A stretch of 64,000 bases of DNA from Leptasterias polaris (Eukaryota > Echinodermata > Asteroidea > Forcipulatida > Asteriidae): assembly GCA_037783415.1 (NCBI GenBank), contig JAZGTN010000089.1, positions 3,720,001 to 3,784,000 of the forward strand. Direction: 5' to 3'. Within the stretch, counting starts at the first letter, position 1; each line of letters starts with the position of its first letter. The position numbers were made by a program, and so were the translations under genes. The notes under the pieces were generated by a model that did not search any database, was not told the DNA's origin, and saw only the letters and a list, made by a program, of their open reading frames with translations. Positions 1 to 12,200 of this stretch are shown here, piece by piece.

Positions 1-156
1 CTGGGTCTTATCACAGGATAAGATGACTGTAGGTTTGCCATGATCTAACGTTTCATTGTTAGCTTCTTGTAGGATGACTTCCATGATGGAGAGAAGCTGC
101 TCAGTTACTGCTGTCCCACCTCCTGATCCAGGCTCTTCATTCTCAGCGAGAAGCAC
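1..156 (-). CDS. UBR4: UBR4 exon e58 (partial, runs off window)
   Basis: Residues 2849-2900: [48 protein letters not shown]. Acceptor CTGTAG. The reading frame is open to base 1, so the exon probably continues or ends at the edge. Downstream UBR4 exons are outside. Confidence 0.94.
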   Translation of the reverse strand, partial: MLLAENEEPGSGGGTAVTEQLLSIMEVILQEANNETLDHGKPTVILSCDKTQ

Positions 157-178
157 CTACAGTCAGGACAAGATCATC

Positions 179-232
<54 letters not shown>

Positions 233-3200
233 TCGGCTCTTATATAGTGCAATTCAAAATATGATCATTGCGCTTCACACATTATTACCCCTGATCACTG
301 GGCCATTTATTTCATTCCTGAAACCATCTCAGCTCCCTGGGGAGTATACAGCCTGTGCTGCCTAAGCGCACTAAGCCAAATCATTCACAAGAACCATCTC
401 TGCCCTCACTGGTACCCATTTTACCCCTGGGTGAAGAGAAGCAATTATAGTTAAGTGTCTTGCTCAAGGACACAAGTGTCAATACCGTGATTCGAACCCA
501 CACACTGATGACTCAGCCACCAGAACTTGAGTCCGGTGCACTTAACCGCTCGGCCACGACACGCCATGCATTATACATGGTAGGCTAACTACTTGAGGTC
601 ATTCATTATAAGAAACTCACTGCAAGAAGCACCTAGAGTCAGGACAAGATCATACATGGTAGGTTAACTACTTGCTCCAAATTCAACAGTTGTGTTTTGA
701 GAAGGAATTCAAATTGGTCAAGAGTTTGTGCATCTTTGATAATTTGGAGCAGTTTGTTCCAAAGGATGTGAGATGAGTTTTTGGTCCTTGAAAACTCCGT
801 TCTGATTCATAATTCCTACACACCTATTCATTGTCATTGAAAAGGTTACGGCCAGCATGCATTCTCTATCTCATCTCACATCCTTTGGAACAAACTGCTC
901 CAAATCATCAAAGATGCACAAACTCTTGACCAATTAAAATTCCTTCTCAAAACACAACTGTTTAATTTGGACTACTTTTTGTTTGTTCTTACTCTGTTCA
1001 GTGTATTTGGACAGTGTAAGCAAGGTCCTATATTAGCTTGGTTTTATTCTTTATTTTTTCATCTTTAATATGAAATACCACCTACCCTATTTAGCACAGC
1101 TAACATGATGTTGACAGCTTGCATGGTGGGTTCAATCAAACGCTGGCGATTTACTTTCACCTTGGTACAGAAACACAGCAGCTTCAAGAGAACGGTCAAG
1201 AGCTGACGACCCCTTACAAGATCTGTCAGACATGCAAGCCTGCATGGTAAAAAGAATTAGAGAGTTATCAAATCATCTCAAGAACACTTTTGGAGGGTTA
1301 TCAGAATAAACCAAAAACAAGTTGAATTCCGAAACCTTACTTAATACACAGTAAGTACAGACAGTGTTTCCTATGGCTAATTAACTGAGGGAGGTGGTAC
1401 AATTTCAAATTGTAAAAGCCCTATGTTGGTGGTCTCCCTATTTTGTCAGTATCTTCGTTCAGACAGAAGTCATGCGTCCTTTAGCCAGGGATCATGTCCA
1501 GCTTACAGCACAATCTAGGAAGCTGCCTTGTATAAAGAGGATTGACTTAAAGGGATGCAAATTCTTCTTTCAATATCAAGTAATGAGCCACAAAGAAAAT
1601 TGACTAAGCAATTTTTTTACAATTGTAAGTGACTATTTCAACAAAATTATTACCCAAATACTTGTTCTACACTAACAAAACGAAAGAAATTATGGCAAGA
1701 AATCAAACCAAATGAATTGTAAATCTTGTGAAACTAGAACAGCCACTCTATAAATATTTTACAGGATTGTTCCTCTGCTACATACCTGTGTAGTATGATC
1801 TCCAGTCCCTTGCACTCACTCATTACGGCAGCCATCTTGTATGTCTCTTCATCATCAGCCTCTTCATCTGAATATTCATGAGGGGAAAATCAACCAATCA
1901 GAAACGCACATTGAAAGATATCAAAAAATTACCTCATTTGAAATGTTTTCTGACTAATTTATTATTGAAAGAAATGGCCAATCAAAAGGATGACAGTGAG
2001 AACATGCTCATGTGAGAATATTTCTCAGCCTAGTAAGGTTTGTGATAAAGCCATGATATATATGAAATCTTTCTTCGAGTTGAGGTGGTTCTGAAAAGAA
2101 AACTTTCTCCTAAAAACAATCAGAGCACACTGATGGAAACATCGAGCTATAACAGCACCATTTCTATTCAGAATCACCACAACTCAAAAAGAGATCTCAG
2201 ATACATGGTGTTATCACAAACCCTCCTAGATTGTCTCTCCACCATGCAAAGTTTCAAATCCTACTCATGTACATAGTGTTACCACAAACCTTACTAGATT
2301 GTCTCTCCACCTTGCAAAGTTTCAAATACTATTCATGTGCATGGTGTTACTGCAAACCTTACTAGATTGTATCTCCACCATGCAAAGTTACAAATCCTAC
2401 TCATGTACATGGTGTTACCACAAACCTTACTAGATTGTCTCTCCACCATGCAAAGTTTCAAATACTATTCATGTGCATGGTGTTACCACAAACCTTACTA
2501 GATTGTATCTCCACCATGCAAAGTTTCAAATCCTACTCATGTACATGGTGTTATCGCAAACCTTACTAGATTGTCTCACCATGCAAAGTTTCAAATATTT
2601 CTAACTAAACTTACATTTGCAACACAAGTATCCGATATCATCAAATGGTTTTTACTAATGCATTAAGAACCACTACACCCTCCATTCCCCCCCAAAAACA
2701 GACTTGATTATTATCAAGACGTTGTTCTGATATTGACATACCGCTATTGTTATCGACAGACTCAATGATGTCCTCTGTTGCATCACCAAGTAGTCCTCTC
2801 ATCCTATAAACAATCCGCATCGGCTCTCCCTGAAAAGACAAACACAAAGTGATCTACAAACAAGAGATCAAGTTGCCTTAATGGTATCTCGCACTGCCAT
2901 GGGATCAGGTTGCCTTAATGGTATCTCGCACTGCCATGGGATCAGGTTGCCTTAATGGTATCTCGCACTGCCATGGGATCAGGTTGGCTTAATGGTATCT
3001 CGCACTGCAATGGGATCAGGTTGGCTTAATGGTATCTCGCACTGCCATGGGATCAGGTTGCCTTAATGGTATCTCGCACTGCCATGGGATCAAGTTGCCT
3101 TAATGGTATCTCGCACTGCCATGGGATCAGGTTGGCTTAATGGTATCTCGCACTGCCATGGGATCAGGTTGGCTTAATGGTATCTCGCACTGCCATGGGA

Positions 3201-6200
3201 TCAGGTTGGCTTAATGGTATCTCGCACTGCCATGGGATCAGGTTGCCTTAATGGTATCTCGCACTGCCATGGGATCAGGTTGCCTTAATGGTATCTCGCA
3301 CTGCCATGGGATCAGGTTGGCTTAATGGTATCTCGCACTGCCATGGGATCAGGTTGCCTTAATGGTATCTCGCACTGCCATGGGATCAGGTTGGCTTAAT
3401 GGTATCTCGCACTGCCATGGGATCAAGTTGCCTTAATGGTATCTCGCACTGCCATGGGATCAGGTTGCCTTAATGGTATCTCGCACTGCCATGGGATCAG
3501 GTTGGCTTAATGGTATCTCGCACTGCCATGGGATCAGGTTGGCTTAATGGTATCTCGCACTGCCATGGGATCAGGTTGCCTTAATGGTATCTCGCACTGC
3601 CATGGGATCAGGTTGGCTTAATGGTATCTCGCACTGCCATGGGATCAGGTTGCCTTAATGGTATCTCGCACTGCCATGGGATCAGGTTGCCTTAATGGTA
3701 TCTCGCACTGCCATGGGATCAGGTTGGCTTAATGGTATCTCGCACTGCCATGGGATCAGGTTGGCTTAATGGTATCTCGCACTGCCATGGGATCAGGTTG
3801 CCTTAATGGTATCTCGCACTGCCATGGGATCAGGTTGCCTTAATGGTATCTCGCACTGCCATGGGATCAGGTTGCCTTAATGGTATCTCGCACTGCCATG
3901 GGATCAGGTTGGCTTAATGGTATCTCGCACTGCCATGGGATCAGGTTGGCTTAATGGTATCTCGCACTGCCATGGGATCAGGTTGGCTTAATGGTATCTC
4001 GCACTGCCATGGGATCAGGTTGGCTTAATGGTATCTCGCCCTGCCATGGGATCAGGTTGGCTTAATGGTATCTCGCACTGCCATGGGATCAGGTTGGCTT
4101 AATGGTATCTCGCCCTGCCATGGGATCAGGTTGGCTTAATGGTATCTTGCACTGCCATGGGATCAGGTTGGCTTAATGGTATCTCGCCCTGCCATGGGAT
4201 CAGGTTGGCTTAATGGTATCTCGCACTGCCATGGGATCAGGTTGGCTTAATGGTATCTCGCACTGCCATGGGATCAGGTTGGCTTAATGGTATCTCGCAC
4301 TGCCATGGGATCAGGTTGGCTTAATGGTATCTCGCACTGCCATGGGATCAGGTTGGCTTAATGGTATCTCGCACTGCCATGGGATCAGGTTGGCTTAATG
4401 GTATCTCGCACTGCCATGGGATCAGGTTGGCTTAATGGTATCTCGCCCTGCCATGGGATCAGGTTGGCTTAATGGTATCTCGCACTGCCATGGGATCAGG
4501 TTGGCTTAATGGTATCTCGCCCTGCCATGGGATCAGGTTGGCTTAATGGTATCTTGCACTGCCATGGGATCAGGTTGGCTTAATGGTATCTCGCCCTGCC
4601 ATGGGATCAGGTTGGCTTAATGGTATCTCGCACTGCCATGGGATCAGGTTGGCTTAATGGTATCTCGCACTGCCATGGGATCAGGTTGGCTTAATGGTAT
4701 CTCGCACTGCCATGGGATCAGGTTGGCTTAATGGTATCTCGCACTGCCATGGGATCAGGTTGGCTTAATGGTATCTCGCACTGCCATGGGATCAGGTTGG
4801 CTTAATGGTATCTCGCACTGCCATGGGATCAGGTTGGCTTAATGGTATCTCGCACTGCCATGGGATCAGGTTGGCTTAATGGTATCTCGCACTGCCATGG
4901 GATCAGGTTGGCTTAATGGTATCTCGCACTGCCATGGGATCAGGTTGGCTTAATGGTATCTCGCACTGCCATGGGATCAGGTTGGCTTAATGGTATCTCG
5001 CACTGCCATGGGATCAGGTTGGCTTAATGGTATCTCGCACTGCCATGGGATCAGGTTGGCTTAATGGTATCTTGACCACATGTATTTGACTTGTCCCCTT
5101 CATTGCATCTGATGAAGTAGAAGTTGCTACGAAAGCTCATGCAGTTTTTGTATGTAATTAGTTAGTCATTAAGTGCGACCACTATCGTCATTGTTTTATC
5201 TACCAGACTAACACGGCTGTTTTATTATTATTAATCATATGGTGGAACTCTCTGCAGAAATCTCACCTCATTCTCAGGGCACCAGATCTTTTGGTAGATG
5301 TACTTGACAGGTAGATCCAAACTGATGATTTTGTTGTTGACCAAAAGCTAAGTTGAAATTACAAAAGGAATTGTGAGTTAGATTGAAATTTATAAAATGA
5401 TATATTCCTGAGGTTTCTACGATGCAAGTTTTATCACTTAGCAACATTTTTGACTCATTACAACCAAGGCCCAATTGCATGGTGCTGCATCATCTGCTTA
5501 AAAGTGTATAACCCTTTTAGCTGTAAGCAGAGATTTCTTTGGTAAACAGGTGCCATGAAATTTGGCTCTGTTTGTTTGAAACAAAAACTGGACAGCCAAA
5601 GGTTGTTCTTTCATTGAAAATGAAATTTGCAATGTTTAATCATTGTTTATAGATGATATGACATGTGGATTATGTCAATGTCAGACTGCCCTTCAATTAA
5701 CCCAATTTTACATCACTTCTTAATCGTGTACACACCGGCAGACAGATTTCAATAGAGTTCATTTCAGATGTAAAAAAACAGGTTTTTTTAAAAGTCTATA
5801 CAGGGATGTGATAGGCTATTGAAAAAAAAACTGAACTGTGAGCACAAAGCGCAAAAGCTTGTGAGCACCAAGCCCACTAATGTACATTTGGTTTCAAAAG
5901 CCCTACTCTGCAATCTGGGGGTGTCTATATGGTTTTATTTTCATTTTTTTATGAATTTGATCTTATTAAAAAAAATATATATATATATATTATTAATTTA
6001 TTATTTATTTTTGCCAAAAAACAAACAGATTTTCTGGTTAAAAAGGGAGAAATCACATCCCTGTCCATAGGATAACTTGTCATTGATGTCATGACTGAAT
6101 TTGTGACCTCAGGGTGGTATTTTCTTCAGTGACAACAAATTAGAGTTGGTAAGAAAACATTTGAATAGCAGAAAAGATGTGACAATGTCTGAACCAATCA

Positions 6201-9200
6201 AAATGTCTGCATTCTTTTAGGTCATGAGAATCCGAGTATTCATCAACAAATCAGAATATCTGAATATTCATTAACCAATCAATATGTTTGCATTCTGTAA
6301 GTCATGAATATCTGAATATTCATCAACCAATCAGAATGTCTGTAATCTCTAGGTCTTGACTGTCTGAACACTTCTCAACCAATCAGCACGTCTGCATTCT
6401 CTATGTCAAGAGTATCTGAATATTCATAAAGCTTTGTACCTCCATGCCTGTGTCATCTTCAAGCAGTGCAATCAGCTCACAGTCTGTAAGGAAACGAGAG
6501 GGACATCAATGAAAACTATGACTGAATCGCTCTGTGGTTATCAGAGTATAGTGGCAGATGAGTTGTGAATATAAAGGTGAGTGACCTTTGCATTTCATTT
6601 TGCTGGCTATTTATGCGATTATATTCAGCATTTAAAACTAACAATATTTCTTCAATGACAGGAATGCAGTGGCAAGATGAACAGTTTTTAGTTTTTGATA
6701 CTCGTTTCTGAAGTATTGTTTTTGTATTACAAAAAATAACAACAAATAAAACAATTAAAACATAGTTTTTTACATTTATGCAAACATTGTTGGCCAAAGT
6801 CAATGATCTGTTGACACCCTTTATGGCAGGAGTTTTCTTTGCTGTGTACTTCATCAAATGACCAAATAAGAACAAGTGCAGTGTGGAACTTTTAACTAGT
6901 GTTATAAACCTGCATCTCATTGAAAGGAATTCTCCTTAAATTTCTATATGGGTTATATTCCTAACTGGTCAAATCCCAGCTGCTGCATATATTATTCAAG
7001 CTTGTTTCTTCTCTCATTCCTATATGGGTACAATTCCTACATAGTGAGTTTCACACCTCTGCATAATCTTATTCAAGAGGTATCTTATTTACTTCCTAAC
7101 TGGGGTCAATTCCTATATGGGTACAATTCCTATATGGGTACAATTCCTACATAGTGAGTTTCACACCTCTGCATAATCTCATTCAAGAGGTATCTTATTT
7201 CATTCCTAACTGGGTTCAATTCCTACATGGTTCATGACATACCTCTGCATATCTTATTCTTGATATCTCTCATGAGTGGGCCCATGTCAGGCTCGTTGGA
7301 GTTGTACGGATTTCCTTGCATCCGCCCCTGGAGGAAGTCTTCTTGCTGCGGATCTTTCTCCAGCGTCATGAAGAATACTCCTACATCATTCTCTTCCTTC
7401 AAAATGAGTCAATCAAGTTCAGAAATCGTCAGGTTTATAGTGAGGGAAAAACATGATTGTTATTTATTTATTTATTTTATTTATTTTGTCTTGTTTAACC
7501 AGGGTAGCCCCATCAGTTATCAAAGAACTGTTCTCCCTGGGGGCCCTGGGGGTCACATGAAAAAGTACATAATTACAGAGTAAAATAAGCCTCCAGTATG
7601 TTATTTATAAACAGAACAATCAGGACACACTTTAGCAAAATGTAAGCTAGTGTCCTTGTACGATATTTGAGGCTGTAGCTGCTGCAATAAATTAGCCATT
7701 CTCACAGCCAAAACCATTGCGTTGGTGCTAACAAACCAAAGGCCGTTTCAAAACCACAGATTGGACTCTGCCTTAGGCCCCTATCTCTCAGAGCCCAAGC
7801 TAGAGCCCAAGCTACCACAGTCGGAGATGGCGGTTGTTCTAATCCAGGAATTTTTACGATGGCGCGCTTCTAATCCAAGATGGCGCAGGTTACGGCTTTA
7901 ATAGTACAGATGTTACAACCCCATATTAGCACAATAGAAAAGGTGAAATGAAAGCTCAATAAAAATGGGACAGTGTTGCAAAAAAACTCAACATCAAAAG
8001 AATTTTAGACCAAAGACTTTTGTTGTGTAATGCATGTGTTGTGTAATGCATGTGTTGTGTAATGCATGTGTGACCCTTGTAATGAAGCGGGCTAAACGGC
8101 ATTCAAGTGACTCAGTCTGTTTTATTGGTTCCTGTAGGGTGAAGATAACAAAACACGTCTTAACTGGTCTTCAGCCCAAAACAGAATGATCTTGAGAGAG
8201 GAGCTGCCTGAGGGCGCTTGCCAAGACATTTAAAAGAAATTAATGATTACGTAATAAATAATAATAATAATAATAATAATAATACGCAGTTCTTATATAG
8301 CGCTTTATACTCCCGATGGGTGTCTCAAAGCGCTCAGTATTTTTCCTACAAGGTACATGTATGTGGGGTTACATGTTGAAGTATGAGACCTATTCCTTTG
8401 CATAGCACCATGTAATGGTTTACAAGGTGCTGTGGCGCAATATGCAGCCAATCAAACCAGGAACACCGGGGCGAACCCCTTCTCTTTACGATAAGTGCAC
8501 TGGGTTCTTTTACGTGCATTACACAACACACGGGACCAACGGCTTTGCGTCCCATCCGAAGGACGAAGCATGTGGTTAAGTGTCTTGCTTAAGGACACAA
8601 GTGTCACGACTGGGATTCGAACCCACACTCTCCTGATCAGAAACACCAAAGCTTGAGTTCGGTGCTCTTATCCACTCGGCCACGACACGCCACTTAAAGT
8701 AAGGGGTTTGCATCGCAACCGTCACATTAAGAACCCAATTACACTTAGAGAACAGGTGTGCCCGGGTGTTTCTGGCAGTGGCTGCCATGTGTGCCACAGC
8801 ACCTTGTAAACCTTATAAGGTGTAACATAAAATAGGTCTAATAATTCATAAAAACTCTAAAACCAAACATAAAACGGGTTTCTCTTTATTCAAGCGCATT
8901 GAGTACCTTGTTGGTGAATACATGCACTGTATAAGACTGTAATATTATTACTATTAGGGAGGTTTCGCACGCGAACGGATACGCATACGCGTACGTTTAG
9001 CTATCCGTAACCGTTAGCAGCCTTTCTGTTGTTTTGCAATCCCAGCGTTTTGGTGGCACTGTTCGCTGTTCCAGCACAGCACTTGGTGGCGCTGTTCAAC
9101 ATGGCATCCTCCATAGACGAGCTTATGTTCATAATCATAGCTTTAGAGGAAAATGACGAAGAAACAGTGCATTTTTTCGTATTTCAAAGTCTTTAGAAAT

Positions 9201-12200
9201 CAACAAAATGACACGTACATGTTCAGTGATTCATTTATTTTGATACTATTCATACATATTTGGAAACAAATACAGGAGAATTACTAGAAGTTCGAGTTTT
9301 CCTACGTGTTTTTTACTTACGTGTAGCAAGCGGGATATCAGTGTCGTCTGCACGTATAGCGGATAGCGAGTAGCGTATGACGTCATAATGATGACGTATC
9401 CGTCGCATTAACCGTATCCGTTCGTAAGCGAAACCTCCCTATTATCAATAGTTCTTGTTTTTTTTTGTTTTTTTTGAAAAACTGAAATAATGTATAACCA
9501 TTACAAAAAGTAATTTTTAACAAAATAAAACAAATCCAATCCTTTTATCCAGGCAAATTTTGTGTTGACAACAACACTTCACTTTGTAAATTATTTCCAG
9601 TTTTCTACGTCACTTTAAAGAAAAGGAGGAAATCTGATCAACTGGAAAGTTTCATGCCTGTTTATCACATTCTAAATTCAATAAATTCACCATTTCTTAT
9701 TGTTGTCAGATTAAAATTATATCAAATAATAAACCACAAGGGAAACTGACTGGGTAAATGTTTAAATGATTTTGGGTTGAACCAAGAAAAATTGACTAGA
9801 ACGGGATTTGAACCAACGACCTCCGGTTTAACGTGTCGGCGCTCTACCAACTGAGCTATCTAGCCCTATGTTGGCGGTCTCCCTATTTCTCCCTACAAAG
9901 ATATTGACAAAATAGGGAGACCGCTAACATAGGGCTAGATAGCTCAGTTGGTAGAGCGCCGGCACGTTAAACCGGAGGTCGTTGGTTCAAATCCAGCTCT
10001 GGTCAATTTTTCTTTGTTCAACCCAAAATCATTAAAATTATGGAAATCTTTGCGGACTTACAGGATAAATGATGCTACACAGCCTCTCAAAGATAAAGAC
10101 TGGAGTTCGAAGGTCATCCAGTACGTAACGTTTGACAGTGTCCACACAAACAGCCATGAATGCTCGGGTCTCAGACTCAGTGCCTGTGTAAACAAACAAA
10201 CAAACAAACAAAAAGTAGAAAATCTTACCACGGACACAATGACAAGCATCTTTTCCCGGTTAAAGAAGAAAAGATGAAACAAAAACAGTGCCTTGCTCCT
10301 CAGACCATATTTAGAAGTTAACTTCGGACATCAATAGTTTTTAAAAAGGGACAACAATTGAAAGGTTTACCAATATTTCACTTTTCCAACAGACTGTTTG
10401 GAAAAGGAATTACATTGAGATAACAGTGTTGTGAGTTGTCGACGAAAAGTTTTATTTTATTTTAGCCTCTTTCTTTAATGGAGCTTTTCTGTAGAGGTAA
10501 ATTTATCAGTAAAACAAAAATGGAGTTATTGAAAGAAGATGAAAAACAATCTCACCTGTTGTCATATCTTCCAGTAGATCCAGAAGCATCTGTTGTGTCT
10601 CATCAACAAGCTTAGTTCTCTGTACAACCAGCTTACGTAGTGCTAGGTAACCATTCAGTACAGGACCCAGTAGTTTACTCTTGTAGTGACGTCTGATGGT
10701 ATCCACTTCCAGAAAGCTCGCTAGAAGCTCTGATCATCAACAAGAGAAATCTACGTCACTATTTTGTTTTTATATGTGATAGAAGTCAACGTATCTTTCT
10801 TGGATTTGTCAAAGTCCCTTGTAACCCTAAAGCCAGTGGTATTAACATTTATACAGGCATTATATTTGGCCCTTCGGGAGACTTCTCAGTTCTGAAAAGA
10901 ACTGTCCTGCTTATTAACTACTACCTGGGCGGAAGATAGGAAATCGGCCGGGACTACTACTTTCGCTTTGTGGGTCGAGGGGACTTCTCGTTGTTAACTT
11001 CACTGTCGCAGTTCTCAATTGGTCTCAAATTTTGACTAGCTTGCTCTATTCATCTTCAGGAGACTGAAGAGTGTGAGACACGTTGGTTAATTTATAGGGG
11101 TTAAAAATACAAGTCTGAAGTGCTGACATGATTGATAATTGGCCTTTTTGAGATATGGCGGACACTAGTATAGGAGTACACTGTTTAGTTTGGGTGTATA
11201 CAGACAAATTTACCCAAACCTTATAGTGTTGTAGCATTGTGTCCGCCATAACTCAAAAAGGCTTATGGAACGTTGTTATTCTGAGGGAGGTGTAGGGGAG
11301 AGGGAGGTGTAGGGGAGAGGGAGGTGAAGGGGAGAGGGAGGTGAAGGGGAGAGGGAGGTGTAGGGGAGAGGGAGGTGTAGGGGAGAGGGAGGTGAATGAA
11401 AGGTTAAGGATGCTTGAGATGGATGAGGTAAGATCAATGAGCACATACCTGTGAGCATCTTGAGGGCATAGCCTTGTGAGAGGTCTGAGCTTAGGGTAGT
11501 CTCCTCTAGGGCCAACAGGATGTCAATCTCCTACGCAAACATCAAAACAACTCAAAGTCAATAACTACAGAACAGCTATCTGGGATTTGAGGCATTGCAT
11601 GGTGAGGTATCAATGTATATTTGGTTTGCGGTAGCACCATGTGTATACAGCAATCCTTCACCGATCTTGAACTCTTGGTGGCAGCAGATACGCCTCCATT
11701 ATTGCGGTGGTACCTGGGTGGTACTGCACTGCCTAGCGACGGGTTTAAGCGATTTGCAAAGTAAAAGTCCAATAACCCGTGACTGATCAGATGATCGCTG
11801 TGTAGCCCAACCCTTAAACCCGCCGCTAGGCAGCGCAGTACCACCCAGGTACCACCGCAATAATGGAGGCGTATCTGCTCCCACCAAGAGTTCAAGATCG
11901 GTGAAGGATTGCTGTATATCTACTTGCTAGGTAGAATTTGTTCTTTGAGAACTTGTCTTGCTATTTATTCTATAGAAGAGCTTCAACTAACCATCACAGC
12001 TCACAACAAGTGGAATATGTCACCCACAAATTACTGGAGCTTTTTAAAATGATGGACATTTCTGTGCAGCTAGAATGTAATATTTCTTCTCTAATATTAT
12101 TATTTATTATGCACAATAACAAAATTAAACAGCAATAATGTAAAAAGTGCTTTTTTTACTTCCAGTTTGAAAATAATGTCTGATCGAGAAGCAGAGTGGT

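Noticed and set aside
2866..5074. CRISPR-like array
   Set aside because: Units are directly joined with a 37-bp period and no unique spacers; the host is a eukaryote. It is a minisatellite.
6516..6920. 134-codon minus-strand open frame
   Set aside because: No recognisable domain, no splice or start context, and it lies within the UBR4 e52/e53 intron; AT-rich chance frame.
7227..7583. 118-codon plus-strand open frame
   Set aside because: Antisense to exon e52 and continuing into a repeat tail.
9932..10003. Functional tRNA gene
   Set aside because: Good A and B boxes and acceptor pairing, but the position before the anticodon is C not T, the anticodon stem has a mismatch, and the anticodon region varies between copies of a repeat family.
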